A stretch of DNA of 64,000 nt from Conus ventricosus (Eukaryota > Mollusca > Gastropoda > Neogastropoda > Conidae). Position 1 is the first letter of the stretch. Each line of letters opens with the position of its first letter. The DNA lies in NCBI GenBank assembly GCA_018398815.1, contig CM031616.1, forward strand, positions 74,702,783-74,766,782. Direction: 5' to 3'. The position numbers and the translations under genes are program-made. The notes beneath the pieces are model-generated. The model was not told the DNA's origin, made no database searches, and saw only the letters and a list, made by a program, of their open reading frames with translations. Positions 23,036 through 34,352 of this stretch are shown piece after piece.

Positions 23036-23914
23036 AAGCGAACGAGGAAGAAGAAGAAAGGAAACGCGCATATGAACTTCCCCTCCCAAAAATCGCCGGA
23101 GAATGCACAGCAAAGGCTGTTGGACCAGGAACTAAAGAGACAGAACCTGAAGCGAAAGCTGATTGTTCCACCTAGTGACAAACAGGCCTAAACGAGGAGG
23201 CCCCAAGGGCTGACCATCTGCATCAAAACACTGACCTGTTGGCATCATTGGGAGGGAGCACCTGTCCTTCATGGACCAACACTGACCTGTTGGCGTCCAT
23301 TGGGAAGGAGCACCTGTCCTTCATGGACAGTCTGCCAGCACACAGCCGACAGGGATGGGCCAAACCAGGACTTGCTCTCCAAGGAAAGACAACACAGGAG
23401 GAGAGAGATCACTAGATCGACAAGGGGCCTGCGTGAGTGCCTCCCAGGGCCCTCAACAAGGCCAGCACTGTGGAGTTGTCTGAGCGGGCCGTGAAGTCGG
23501 GCCTTTAGGTATCACTAGATGTGAATGCCCAGCAGCACTGCTCACCTCTTGGGCACGTTGATGTGATCCGTGACCTCCAGATTCCCCCACTGACCTCTGC
23601 ACTCTCTTGGACGAGGGTGAAGAGGAGCACACCCTAACCTGTCTCGCTCACGTCCCCACAAATTGTGTGAGACGACGGAGTGGAGAAGGGGAATACCGGA
23701 AGTCCGCCAACCGAGATCCAACCAGGCTTGGAGAATGAAAACAAAGGACGGACCCAGAGCAAGAGGAACATCAAGACTCCATAAGTTGTAACCACACGTC
23801 ATTCACTGCCCATTGCGGCGATGACTGTGAATGTAGGCACAGTGAGTTTTAGCAGGAGAAAAAGGAGGCCATTTTGCTCAGCCCACTGTCGGATGTTTAT
23901 CAGCACACAGCTAG
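23036..23914. other. LINE 3' region and flank; includes a 50-bp duplication
   Basis: Probably the untranslated tail of the preceding LINE and unique flank. A block of about 50 bp beginning ACACTGACCTGTTGGC is present twice in tandem (about 23228-23276 and 23278-23328). A short protein-like stretch near 23590-23660 (L-D-E-G-E-E-E-H-T-L-T-C) may be another zinc-type LINE end, but it is too short to call. Confidence 0.4.
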
Positions 23915-24062
23915 GGAGGCGTTCTACGCATGCATAGGTGATCCAACAGCCTGCAGTGTTTCTACGCCTGCATAGGTGATCCAACAGTCTGCAGTGTTCT
24001 ACGCCTGCATAGGTTATCAACTGCCTGCAGTGGTTCTACGCCTGCATAGTGTGAACAACTGC
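23915..24062. repeat. Short minisatellite, unit about 38-41 bp, 4 copies
   Basis: Copies share TACGCCTGCATAGGTGATC and CTGCAGTG. The last copy is diverged. Confidence 0.9.
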
Positions 24063-24450
24063 TGCAGTGGCAAGGCGTCAAGGAACAGAGAGGACTGGGA
24101 ATCCTGCTTTACTTCTTCACCTTGTCATTGATTTGAATATGGAAGAGAGCATAGGAGAGGAGGCTTCCCAGGGGAACTCATGTTACGTGGATGGATGCAC
24201 ACTGCATGAATATATGAATGTAGAAGATCAGCGGAATCCTGTCAACGACCCAAGTCGTGTAATGAGGTGCACACACACGCGCTCACGTTTGTATGTTAGT
24301 AGGAGAAGAACGGATTTCTGTTGACTCGATCAGTGCCGTCGGCTGTAGGATTGTGTCTGTCAGGTTGACGGTTCTCTCGCTTCTGTGCTCTACTTTTCCC
24401 CTGTGTCGTCCTTCTTGAATGTGTGTTGTTGTTTTGGGGTCTTGTCCAAG

Positions 24451-27116
24451 GTAGCAGAGTATGTGGATGTGTATCTGGTGGTCCTGTGCAGACGGAGCGT
24501 GGACAGCAATGTGTTCATGGAAGACCCCATCGCCAAGAGGATCCCACCCAACCAGTCCGTGCGCTGCACCACACGCAAGGCGTCCGTCGAGCAGGCCGCT
24601 GTGGCCGGCCCAGAAGAAGGGCCAGGTCAGCCCCACACAGCACAAAGAACGGCAGATGGTGAACCGAGTGCAAATCCCGATCAACAAGCTCAGCATAGGG
24701 GGCCAGGAGAGCAAAGCCAGGAAAGGAAGGCAGACCCTCATGGGCAAAGGAAGGCAGCTGAAGGGAGCCAGGTCAGGGAGGCAGACCCTCATGGGCAAAA
24801 GAAGGCAGCTGAAGGGAGCCAGGTCAGGGAGGCAGACCCTCATGGGCAAAGGAAGGCAGCTGAAGGGAGCCAGGTCAGGGAGGCAGACCCTCATGGGCAA
24901 AGGAAGGCAGCTGAAGGGAGCCAGGTCAGGGAGGCAGACCCTCATGGGCAAAGGAAGGCAGCTGAAGGGAGCCAGGTCAGGGAGGCAGACCCTCATGGGC
25001 AAAGGAAGCCTGATGGAGATGTCCCAGACAGGAAGCCAGGTCAGCGTGTGCAGCACGGGAAGCAAGACGAAGATGACGAGGACAGGAAGCAACAAGGTTA
25101 CGACCAGGACAGGGAAAAATCGGCCGGACATCGATGGGACAAGGAACACCATGAGTATGGACAGAGCAGGATAGCAGATGACCATGTCCAGGACAGGATG
25201 ACGGATAAACGTAGCCAGGACAGGAAGACAGATGAACTAGGGCAGGACAGGAAGACAGATGAACTAGGACAGGACAGGAAGGCAGATGAACTAAGGCAGG
25301 ACAGGAAAGTAGACGACCTACGGCAGGACGGGAAAACAACTGAACGTAGCCAGGATAGGAAGACAGATGAACGTACACAGGACAGGAAGGCAAATGAACT
25401 AAGGCAGGACTGGATGACTGATGAACTAAGGCAGGACAGGAAGACAGATGAATTAAGGCAGGACAGGAAGGCAGATGAACAAAGGCAGGACAGGAAGGCA
25501 GATGAACAAAGGCAGGACAGGAAGGCAGATGAACTAAGGCAGGACAGGAAGGCAGATGAACTAAGGCAGGACAGGAAGGCAGATGAACTAAGGCAGGACA
25601 GGAAGGCAGATGAACTAAGGCAGGACAGGAAGGCAGATGAACTAAGGCAGGACAGGAAGACAGATGAACTAGGACAGGACAGGAAGACAGATGAACGTAG
25701 CCAGGACAGGAAGGCAGATGAGCGTAGCCAGGACAGGAAGAGAGATGAACAAAGGCAGGACGGGAAAGTGGACAAACTAACGCAGGACAGGAAGGCAAAT
25801 GAAATAAGGCAGGACATGAAGACCAATGGCCAGGACAGGAAGGCAGATGAACAAAGGCAGGACAGGAAGGCAGATGAACAAAGGAAGGCAGATGAACAAA
25901 GGCAGGACAGGAAGGCAGATGAACAAAGGCAGGACAGGAAGGCAGATGAACAAAGGCAGGACAGGAAGACAGATGAACTAAGGCAGGACAGGAAGGCAGA
26001 TGAACTAAGGCAGGACAGGAAGGCAGATGAACAAAGGCAGGACAGGAAGGCAGATGAACAAAGGCAGGACAGGAAGACAAATGAAATAAGGCAGGACATG
26101 AATACAGATGAACGAAGGCAGGACAGGAAGACAGATGAACGAAGGCAGGACGGGAATACGGATGAACGAAGGCAGGACAGGAAGGCAGATGAACAAAGGC
26201 AGGACAGGAATACAGATGGACTAAGGCAGGACAGGAATACAGATGAACTAATGCAGGACAGGAATACAGATGGACTAAGGCAGGACAGGAATACAGATGG
26301 ACAAAGGCAGGACAGGATACAGATGGACTAAGGCAGGACAGGAATACAAATAAACGAAGGCAGGACAGGAAGACAGATGAAATAAGGCAGGACAGGAAGA
26401 CAGATGAAATAAGGCAGGACAGGAAGACAGATGAAATAAGGCAGGACAGGAAGACAGATGAAATAAGGCAGGACAGGAAGACGGATGAAATAAGGCAGGA
26501 CAGGAAGACAGATGAATTAAGGCAGGACAGGATGGCAGATGAACGAAGGCAGGACAGGAAGACAGATGAACAGAGGCAGGACAGGAAGACGGACCGTGAC
26601 GGACAGGACAGGAAGGCAGATGAACGTAGGCAGGACAGGAAGGTTGATCATGACGGCCAGGACAGGAAGGCGGATCGTGACGGCCAGGACAGGAAGGCGG
26701 ATCGTGACGGCCAGAATAGGAAGGCAGACGAGGCTGGTGGGGGCAGACAGGTGGACCAGCATGGCGGGGATCGGGGTGTGGTGAATGTGCTGATGAGCGT
26801 CGAAGAGCAGTGGGAGGAGGCCAGGACAATACGCTGGCGGGAGGCGCTCGACATTCGGCACAAGGTGAGCTTGGTGAGGATGGGAGATCACGTGACCCTG
26901 ACATCAGCACCGCCAAGGCGCAGGACGATGTCTGTCAAGGAGACCGCAGGCCGGGCCCTGTTGCCGGACCCTCCTGGCTGGAGCCCACGGCTATGTCCCC
27001 GGAGGGTTCCACGGCCATGGAGAATGCCGACCAGAGATCTGGGGGCGCCGCTGACACACCACCCCAAGACACGTTCCAGGAGTGCTCCTAGCAAGGTAGC
27101 GAATGCCGTGCTTTGA
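24451..27116 (+). CDS. Charged tandem-repeat protein, probable coding region
   Basis: An open frame runs from the acceptor at 24449-24450 to 26331. After a single missing base near 26310 it continues in step to 27116, about 880 codons in all. An N-terminal unique part (S-V-D-S-N-V-F-M-E-D-P-I-A-K-R-I) is followed by six 17-residue repeats (A-D-P-H-G-Q-R-K-A-A-E-G-S-Q-V-R-E). A spacer and about 55 nine-residue repeats (R-Q-D-R-K-A-D-E-L) come next. The unique tail has S-V-E-E-Q-W-E-E-A-R-T-I-R-W-R-E. Apart from that one base, length differences between copies are multiples of three, which favours translation. The second frame also reads sensibly at both unique ends, so exact start and end are uncertain. 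No known domain; the product would be very hydrophilic, and a long charged helix or disordered rod is inference. Confidence 0.55.
24730..25010. repeat. Six-copy 51-bp tandem repeat inside the coding region
   Basis: Copies start at 24730, 24781, 24832, 24883, 24934 and 24985, exactly 51 bp apart and nearly identical. They begin GCAGACCCTCATGGGCAAAG. This is very recent duplication; 51 bp preserves the frame (17 codons). Confidence 0.97.
25195..26730. repeat. 27-bp coding minisatellite, about 55 copies
   Basis: The unit contains GGCAGGACAGGAAGGCAGAT and then GAACTAA or GAACAAA. Variants encode Lys/Thr/Asn and Ala/Thr alternatives. Shortened copies lose 9 or 12 bp in frame. Copies at 26610-26720 change to a GACGGCCAG form. 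One copy near 26310 lacks a single base. Confidence 0.95.
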
Positions 27117-27586
27117 GTGACTGAAATAAAGATGCGGGGGAGGAGAGGTAGACAGAGAGAGAGAGGGGGGGGGAGAGCAATTGAAGGGACGAACGAACAA
27201 GTCGTTTTAAGAGAAGCAATAATGGAAGAGGTACGCAAGTCTTTTTTTTCAGGCGGCCCTCAATAAAGGGAATTACAAAGAATGTTGTTATGTTATGTAA
27301 ATATTGCAGAACGCATAATCTTAGTTGATAGAAGAAAAATCAATGTCCACATATAGAATCATTTACACACAAGAGATATACAGTAAGCGCATTAAGAGGA
27401 GATAGGGAGGGCGAGTAAAGAGGGAGTGTAATTGAATTCTCCGTTGAGAGAAGAACAAAATTCTAAAAAGATACAGAGATTTTAAAAAATCAAATAAAAA
27501 AAAGAAGAAAAATAGCTGTAGTCCTATAGCATGACGGCAGCTTTGGAGTCATAACTGAAGAGGAGGGGAGATGCAAAAAGGCGGTG

Positions 27587-27589
<3 letters not shown>
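27117..27589. other. AT-rich unique sequence
   Basis: No feature recognised apart from short GA runs near 27140-27170. Confidence 0.4.
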
Positions 27590-27650
<61 letters not shown>

Positions 27651-27652
27651 TG
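27590..27652. repeat. (GA)n then (TG)n microsatellite
   Basis: A pure GA tract changes into a short TG tract. Confidence 0.95.
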
Positions 27653-27842
27653 TATGAACTAAATAAATTCAGTTCTTGTTAATGACATGTGCTTTTAAAG
27701 TAAGTAAAGTTGCGAGAACATTAAAGGAAGATGAGATGCATGTCGACAAGAAACCACCAGAGTAAGAAAGATTGAATTTGGACATGTCTACCGTAGGAAA
27801 GGTATGAAGATTTAACGAATATGATGATTCTCATTAAATTCA

Positions 27843-28360
27843 AATTGCGCTATAAATGCAGAGGGAGGGGGACACAGCCCAATAGAGTTTTAAGCGTACA
27901 CACTGCTTTATTGTATTTCAGTTTCAAATCTGATGATGGAATGTCGAAAGATATCACAGTCTTGGTATAACAGTTTGAAGATTTTAGCCAACCCGATCTC
28001 AGAAAACGTCTGTAAAGACTACTCAGTGGTTTGAGAGAATGACTGCTTGCCCAATCCCAACTTGTCAAGGCACAATTTACTCGCTGTTTAATATGAGCAT
28101 TAACAAAAATATTTTACGGTCTGGTAGTCTAAGAAGTGTTTCATTTTGTTTAACAAGTATATCTTTATTCCAAGTGTTTTACATAAAGCCTATGTTCTTC
28201 TAACCTTGATAAAGTGTAATCTTTAACTCTTCCTGAAACATTACAGTAGACAATTTCCTCAACATTTCTGCCGTTGATAGAGAAGGTTGCAGATGGGGTG
28301 GAAAGGTTTGGACGCTTTTGCCAGGTGTTTATGATCATATGTTTTGATTTGATGGGATTT
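27843..28360 (-). mobile_element. LINE remnant (RT thumb / C-terminal part)
   Basis: Minus-strand reading gives the typical LINE C-terminal pattern. A F-V-N-A-H-I stretch is followed by a C-A-x-T-S-W-D block, L-K-P-L-S-S-L-Y-R-R, and later L-K-L-K-Y-N-K-A-V. Upstream are remains of the preceding segment (S-I-N-G-R-N-V-E-E-I). Several stops interrupt it. It ends close to the SINE insertion site, so the SINE may have landed at the edge of this older LINE. Confidence 0.6.
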
Positions 28361-28373
28361 AAAGCCGTATGGT

Positions 28374-28808
28374 GGGGGCCGGAATAGCTCAGTGTTAGAG
28401 CGCCGACTCGTAATCTTGGGGTTGCGGGTTCGAATCTCCGCCGGGCCGTTTTGGTACAGGGGATTTTTCATTGATTCTGACTGTTTCCCATACAGCCCTT
28501 CGAATGAGACTATAAAACGAGGTTCTGTGTGTGAACGCACGCATAACATCTTGCACACGCGTAAAATCCCATCACCAACTTTCGGAAGAGAAAGCCAGTT
28601 TGGCCGTTGGTATGGATGACACGGTACACATAGCATGCACCTTCTCCGAAGATGGAGTATGGCTGCCTTAATGGCGGGATAAAAAAAACGGTCATACACA
28701 CAAAACTCCACTCCCTTTGTTGGGTAGAAGGGATTAATCCTTGCCTGTCTGTACAGGGAGTGTTCGCAGGAGTATCAGCCTGCGTACGCAAAAAAGTAAG
28801 AAAAAAAA
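28374..28808 (+). mobile_element. tRNA-derived SINE with target-site duplications
   Basis: The head (28377-28447) looks like a tRNA: acceptor GGCCGGA pairs with the later CCGGGCC, and A and B boxes are present. A body of about 360 bp follows, containing ATGGCGGGATAAAAAAAACG and CGGTCATACACAC, and an A-rich tail. Flanks repeat AAAGCCGTATGGT (28361-28373) and AAAGCCTATGGT (28806-28817), a 12-13 bp target duplication with one indel. The anticodon stem pairs poorly around a CGT (Thr-like) loop, so this is a SINE and not a working tRNA gene. LINE-driven mobilisation is inferred. Confidence 0.85.
28385..28437 (+). promoter_or_regulatory. Internal RNA polymerase III promoter (A and B boxes)
   Basis: A box TAGCTCAGTGTTAG at 28385-28398 and B box GGTTCGAATCT at 28427-28437, about 30 bp apart as in tRNA genes. 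They would drive SINE transcription. Confidence 0.8.
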
Positions 28809-29002
28809 GCCTATGGTTTAGTTCGGACTATTAGGTAAACTGCTTTAACGTTTCTTTTAATAATATGAAACGCCTTTTACTTCGGAATCGTAGTGTCAAT
28901 TGCAATATATTACACAGTGCTGTTAGAAATAACAGCAGATCAGAAATACAGATATTGAGAAAAGTATCATCTTTTGACACCCTCCTCTCCAGAGGAGACG
29001 AC

Positions 29003-29040
29003 CCCCCCCCCTCCCCCCCCCCCCCCCCCCCCTCCCTCCC
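29003..29040. repeat. Poly(C) run
   Basis: An interrupted C homopolymer, which then forms the pyrimidine tract of an acceptor-like site CCCCTGTCAG at 29039-29048. Confidence 0.9.
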
Positions 29041-29077
29041 CTGTCAGGTTCCACAGCAAGCAGCTGTCGTCAGCAGG

Positions 29078-29335
29078 CAGAACTGTAGGTGTATCCTGTG
29101 TCTCTGACATAGGCAGAACGTAGGTGGTATCCTGTGTCTCTGACATAGGCAGAACTGTAGGTGGTATCCTGTGTCTCTGACATAGGCAGAACTGTAGGTG
29201 GTATCCTGTGTCTCTGACATAGGCAGAACGTAGGTGGTATCCTGTGTCTCTGACATAGCAGAACTGTAGGTGGTATCCTGTGTCTCTGACATAGCAGAAC
29301 TGTAGGTGGTATCCTGTGTCTCTGACATGGCAGAA
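29078..29335. repeat. Minisatellite, unit about 37 bp, 7 copies
   Basis: The unit has GCAGAACTGTAGGTGGTATC and CTGTGTCTCTGACATAG. Each copy carries an acceptor-like CTCTGACATAG and a donor-like TAGGTGGTAT. Confidence 0.95.
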
Positions 29336-29434
29336 AGGTGGATGGTATTTTTGTGCCTCTAGCGTAGCAGGAAGGGAGGTGAACCAATGCATCTGTTGGT
29401 GTATTGTAGTTGCTGCCATCACTGGCATCGTTGT

Positions 29435-30434
29435 NNNNNNNNNNNNNNNNNNNNNNNNNNNNNNNNNNNNNNNNNNNNNNNNNNNNNNNNNNNNNNNNNN
29501 NNNNNNNNNNNNNNNNNNNNNNNNNNNNNNNNNNNNNNNNNNNNNNNNNNNNNNNNNNNNNNNNNNNNNNNNNNNNNNNNNNNNNNNNNNNNNNNNNNNN
29601 NNNNNNNNNNNNNNNNNNNNNNNNNNNNNNNNNNNNNNNNNNNNNNNNNNNNNNNNNNNNNNNNNNNNNNNNNNNNNNNNNNNNNNNNNNNNNNNNNNNN
29701 NNNNNNNNNNNNNNNNNNNNNNNNNNNNNNNNNNNNNNNNNNNNNNNNNNNNNNNNNNNNNNNNNNNNNNNNNNNNNNNNNNNNNNNNNNNNNNNNNNNN
29801 NNNNNNNNNNNNNNNNNNNNNNNNNNNNNNNNNNNNNNNNNNNNNNNNNNNNNNNNNNNNNNNNNNNNNNNNNNNNNNNNNNNNNNNNNNNNNNNNNNNN
29901 NNNNNNNNNNNNNNNNNNNNNNNNNNNNNNNNNNNNNNNNNNNNNNNNNNNNNNNNNNNNNNNNNNNNNNNNNNNNNNNNNNNNNNNNNNNNNNNNNNNN
30001 NNNNNNNNNNNNNNNNNNNNNNNNNNNNNNNNNNNNNNNNNNNNNNNNNNNNNNNNNNNNNNNNNNNNNNNNNNNNNNNNNNNNNNNNNNNNNNNNNNNN
30101 NNNNNNNNNNNNNNNNNNNNNNNNNNNNNNNNNNNNNNNNNNNNNNNNNNNNNNNNNNNNNNNNNNNNNNNNNNNNNNNNNNNNNNNNNNNNNNNNNNNN
30201 NNNNNNNNNNNNNNNNNNNNNNNNNNNNNNNNNNNNNNNNNNNNNNNNNNNNNNNNNNNNNNNNNNNNNNNNNNNNNNNNNNNNNNNNNNNNNNNNNNNN
30301 NNNNNNNNNNNNNNNNNNNNNNNNNNNNNNNNNNNNNNNNNNNNNNNNNNNNNNNNNNNNNNNNNNNNNNNNNNNNNNNNNNNNNNNNNNNNNNNNNNNN
30401 NNNNNNNNNNNNNNNNNNNNNNNNNNNNNNNNNN
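29435..30434. other. Assembly gap (1,000 N)
   Basis: Exactly 1,000 N, so probably a fixed-size placeholder and not a measured distance. The left flank is unique sequence after a 37-bp array; the right flank starts inside a different (39-bp) array. Confidence 1.
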
Positions 30435-31150
30435 TGTGGGCTACAGCATCACCACATTCATTGAGGTATGGAGACCTGTGGGCTGTAACATCACCATTCA
30501 TTGGGTATGGAGATCTATGACCTAAACATCAAATTCATTGGGGTATGGAGATCTATGACCTAAACATCACCAAATTCATGGGGCATGGAGACCTATGGCC
30601 TACATCACCACATTCATTGGAGCATGGCCACCTGTGGGCTACATCACCACCACATTCATTGGGGCATGGAGACCTATGACCTACATCACCACCACATTCA
30701 TTGGGGCATGGAGACCTATGACCTACATCACCACCACATTTCATTTGGGCATGGAGACGTATGGCCTACATCACCACATTCATTTAGGCATGGAGACCTA
30801 TGGCCTACATCACCACATTCATTTAGGCATGGAGACCTATGGCCTACATCACCACATTCATTGGGGCATGGAGACCTATGGCCTACATCACCTTATTCAT
30901 TGGGGCATGGAGACCTATGGCCTACACCACCACATTCATTGGGGCATGGAGACATATGGCCTACACCACCATTCATTGGGGCATGGCCACCTGTGGGCTA
31001 CATCACCACCACATTCATTGGGGCATGGAAACCTACGGCCTACATCACCACATTCATTGGGGCATGGAGACCAATGACCTACATCACCTTCATTGGGGCA
31101 TGGAGACCTATGACCTATATCACCACCATATTCATTGAGGCATGGAGACC
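30435..31150. repeat. Minisatellite, unit about 39 bp
   Basis: About 18 copies. The unit has GGGGCATGGAGACCTATGGC and CTACATCACCACATTCATT. It enters from the gap, so the true array is longer. Unit length varies by 1-4 bp and the His/Trp/Gly-rich frames are not genes. Confidence 0.95.
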
Positions 31151-31436
31151 TGCATTGGTTGGCCTGCCATGGGAAATCAGGAAATGTAGACCGACACTGA
31201 GCATTTTCTTATGACATCATCATCGAGAAAATTATGTGGATTGACTTCATGAGCTTTCTCGTCTCCCTGTTCATCAGGGGCAATCACTCTGAATGATGCA
31301 GGGTCTCTCCTCACTGGCTGTTTAATTCTGTGGTTAATGGTTGAAGAGCTTCTCAACACACAGAGGGATGTTTGAACCCGACATCTCTGTACTGAGCAGG
31401 GTTCTTTTGCCAGGGCTTTAAGGGGTTCTCTCATGG

Positions 31437-31510
<74 letters not shown>

Positions 31511-31980
31511 TGCAGAATGAGAGGGGGACAGATACTGTAGAGAGAATGTATGGGGGTGGGTGGGAGGAAGGTAGAGAGAGAGAGGGAGAGAGAATGTCTT
31601 TTTTGTATTACGTTGTTTTATCCTTTGAGAGGCAGAGAGTGAATCTATCCTCCCCATTCCTGTCAACCCTGGCCCGTTTTCTGTTTTCTGTTTTCTGTTA
31701 AGCACAACAACTTAGACGTCTGTGGACCTGAACATGTTCCGGCTCAGGATAGACTATTCTTATACACTAGCTATCATGGCGAGCAGGAAACCGTTTTCAA
31801 CAAATCCAATATCACGCAGGTTTTGGTCCTGTTTTACCTGCACTCTCCCTCCAATGAAACTAGATCTAGATTTCTTCATTTTCTCAGTCACAATCACATT
31901 TTCTATGTCTTTGATTGTGTTAAAAATATCACCCTGGCCGTTTTTTTCCATGTCCATATGTTTAAAAGCAGAACCAGTAG
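31151..31980. other. Unassigned sequence with a (CA)n tract
   Basis: Contains a CA microsatellite at 31438-31510. A minus-strand open frame at 31760-31957 (I-K-D-I-E-N-V-I-V-T-E-K) looks protein-like but is not recognised; it may be part of the 5' region of an element. Confidence 0.4.
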
Positions 31981-32661
31981 GAAAGTGAATGACATTAATT
32001 CTAGTATTAAGACCTTACTGCTTTGTTCGGCAACACCGAAACCAACCCAGGACCAAACACACAGTGTGATCTTTGGATTGGACATGTGAATACTCACAGT
32101 GTAAAACATAAACTTGATCTTATAGAAACAAAGTATAACAAATTTGATATTATCAGTGTCAGAAATGTGGTTATCAGAATCTGATGGTAACGATTCCTTA
32201 CAGTTGAGAAATTTTCACACACCGATCCAGTGTGACAGAGCCAATGACGCACATAGCGGTGTTACCATTATGTGACAAATAACGTTTCGTCAATGTCCAA
32301 TGGGCCTTCATATGAACGATCTTGAAGCGGTGTGGACTGAAACAAACTAGAACAAACGAGCTTCTTCACAAGATCTTACTGACTGCCAAATTCACGTCTA
32401 AGAACAGCAACAGACAAAAGTAGGCTATTCGTAAGGCAAATAACACATCATCAAGATTCGTTATTCTAGGCGATTTTAATTCCGGTATGTTGAAATCTCC
32501 CTCACCTCATTCAATAGATATCCTGAATCATTATCAAAGAACCCACAAGGATCACACAAACATATGCAACATGTTCAGATCTGATAACTCGCTGTCCTAA
32601 CACAGCAGTATCCACCGTGTTTACCAGCTGTTTGCGGTGACCATAGTGTTCCTTGTGCTTC

Positions 32662-32995
32662 CATTCAAAACACTGCAGCTAAAGGGTGTCCATTCAAAAC
32701 ACCGCAGCTAAAGGGTGTCCATTCAAAACACTGCAGCTAAAGGGTGTCCATTCAAAAGAACAATATTCAATCACAGGAAGTACCTAGGTGACAGATCTTG
32801 TCACTAACAATATTCAATCATAGGAAGTACTCTGTTGACAGATTTTGTCACTAACAATATTCAATCACAGGAAGTACCTATAGGTGACAGATCTTGTCAC
32901 TAATATAATATCAATCATAGGAAGCACGCTGTTGACAGATTTTGTCACAAACTGAGTCAATATTCAATCACAGGAAGCACCATACATCCTAAAGA
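32662..32995. repeat. Two tandem repeats inside the LINE
   Basis: First comes a 29-bp unit (CATTCAAAACACTGCAGCTA...) in three copies at about 32662-32750. Then about 4.5 copies of a 47-50 bp unit beginning CAATATTCAATCA. In the second array, copies alternate between GGTGACAGATCTTG and GTTGACAGATTTTG, giving a higher-order period of about 95 bp. Confidence 0.9.
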
Positions 32996-34283
32996 CGTAC
33001 CATGGATGACAGATAACAGAAGGAATGTAAAGAAATCCACAGAAACGTGAAGCATAGCAATAAGCCTGAAGACTGGCAGAAGTTCCGTCAATTTTGTAAC
33101 AAATCTTATATCACAAGAAAGACAAAGGCAACAGGAATATGTAGTAAAACTGGAAAACAAAGTTTCAAACTCATCCAGTTTTGGCGAGAAAAAAATGGTG
33201 GAAACTAGATTAAAAAAAACAAACAAAAAAACTATTGACTTGAACGATAATGGCACGTGCTGTTCATTATACAAATACAGGAAAAGCTGACACGTGCAAC
33301 AACTTTTTCATTTTCCAATCCACCTTGCAGACTGAAAATGATGTATTACCTGGAAAACCATTTCTAGATCTGGACACTGGGGAATTTGAATTGACTGACA
33401 CACATGTAAAAGTGGCTATCCTTAAACAAAGCAGCAGGACCCGACTGTTCACAATAGATTGTTAACTGCATCACTACCAGTCATTTTACAGCCACCAACT
33501 ATACCCTTCAACAGAATGTTACATGAAGCTAAACTTCCCCATGTGTGGAAAACTGCACGTGTAAGTCCTGTTCATGAGTAAGCATCAAGAGAGTTATATA
33601 CTGTCACCCCATTTCATTGCTCAGTTGTGTTGGCAAAACTTTAGAAAGCTGCGTCCATAAGCGTATTTACAGCTTTCTATCGTTAAAGTAATATTTTATA
33701 CCTGAAGACTCTGTAATAAACCCATTACAGCATATTCATAATGATCTATGCTCTTCATGTAATAATGGTATCACAATACAAACAGTATATTTTGATATAT
33801 CTGAAGTGTTTGATTGTGTTTGGCACAAAGGACTTTTTTTTTATAAAATGGAAGCAAATGGAATATGAAGGAAGCTTCAGGACTGGTTTGCCGATTATCT
33901 TTCAAACTGCACTCAGGCAGTAGTCATCAAAGGTGGTAAATCTGATTACAACAGCATTCCTGCAGGTGTTCCAAGGTTCTGTGTTAAGTCTTATTTTATT
34001 ACCTATCTATATTAATGATACAGCAAACAGCATTAAATCAACATTAAACTGTCTGCAGATGATACTAGCATCTTGTTAGTGCTGAACTATCCCCTTACTC
34101 ATGCAGAAATACTTAACTCAGATCTAGATGAAATAAATCTTTGGGCGAAATGTTGGAAAGTTACATCTCATGACGGAAAAAAACAGAATTCCTGAATTCC
34201 AAGCAAAATATTTATCCATTTTTACCCCCTATATATGACTACTCATTTACTAAGCTTTGACAAACATAAATATCTAGGTATTA

Positions 34284-34352
34284 TAATATATATATATATA
34301 TATATATAATATATATATATATATTTATATATATATATATATATATACATAT
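34284..34352. repeat. (AT)n microsatellite within the LINE
   Basis: An almost pure AT tract between the RT palm and thumb regions; absent from the expected protein. Confidence 0.95.

Noticed and set aside
28377..28447. Functional tRNA-Thr (CGT) gene
   Set aside because: A and B boxes are present, but the anticodon stem pairs badly. The sequence is followed by a SINE body, A-rich tail and target duplications.
29316..30525. Open frames of 360-380 codons across the N stretch
   Set aside because: They exist only because N codons are not stops.
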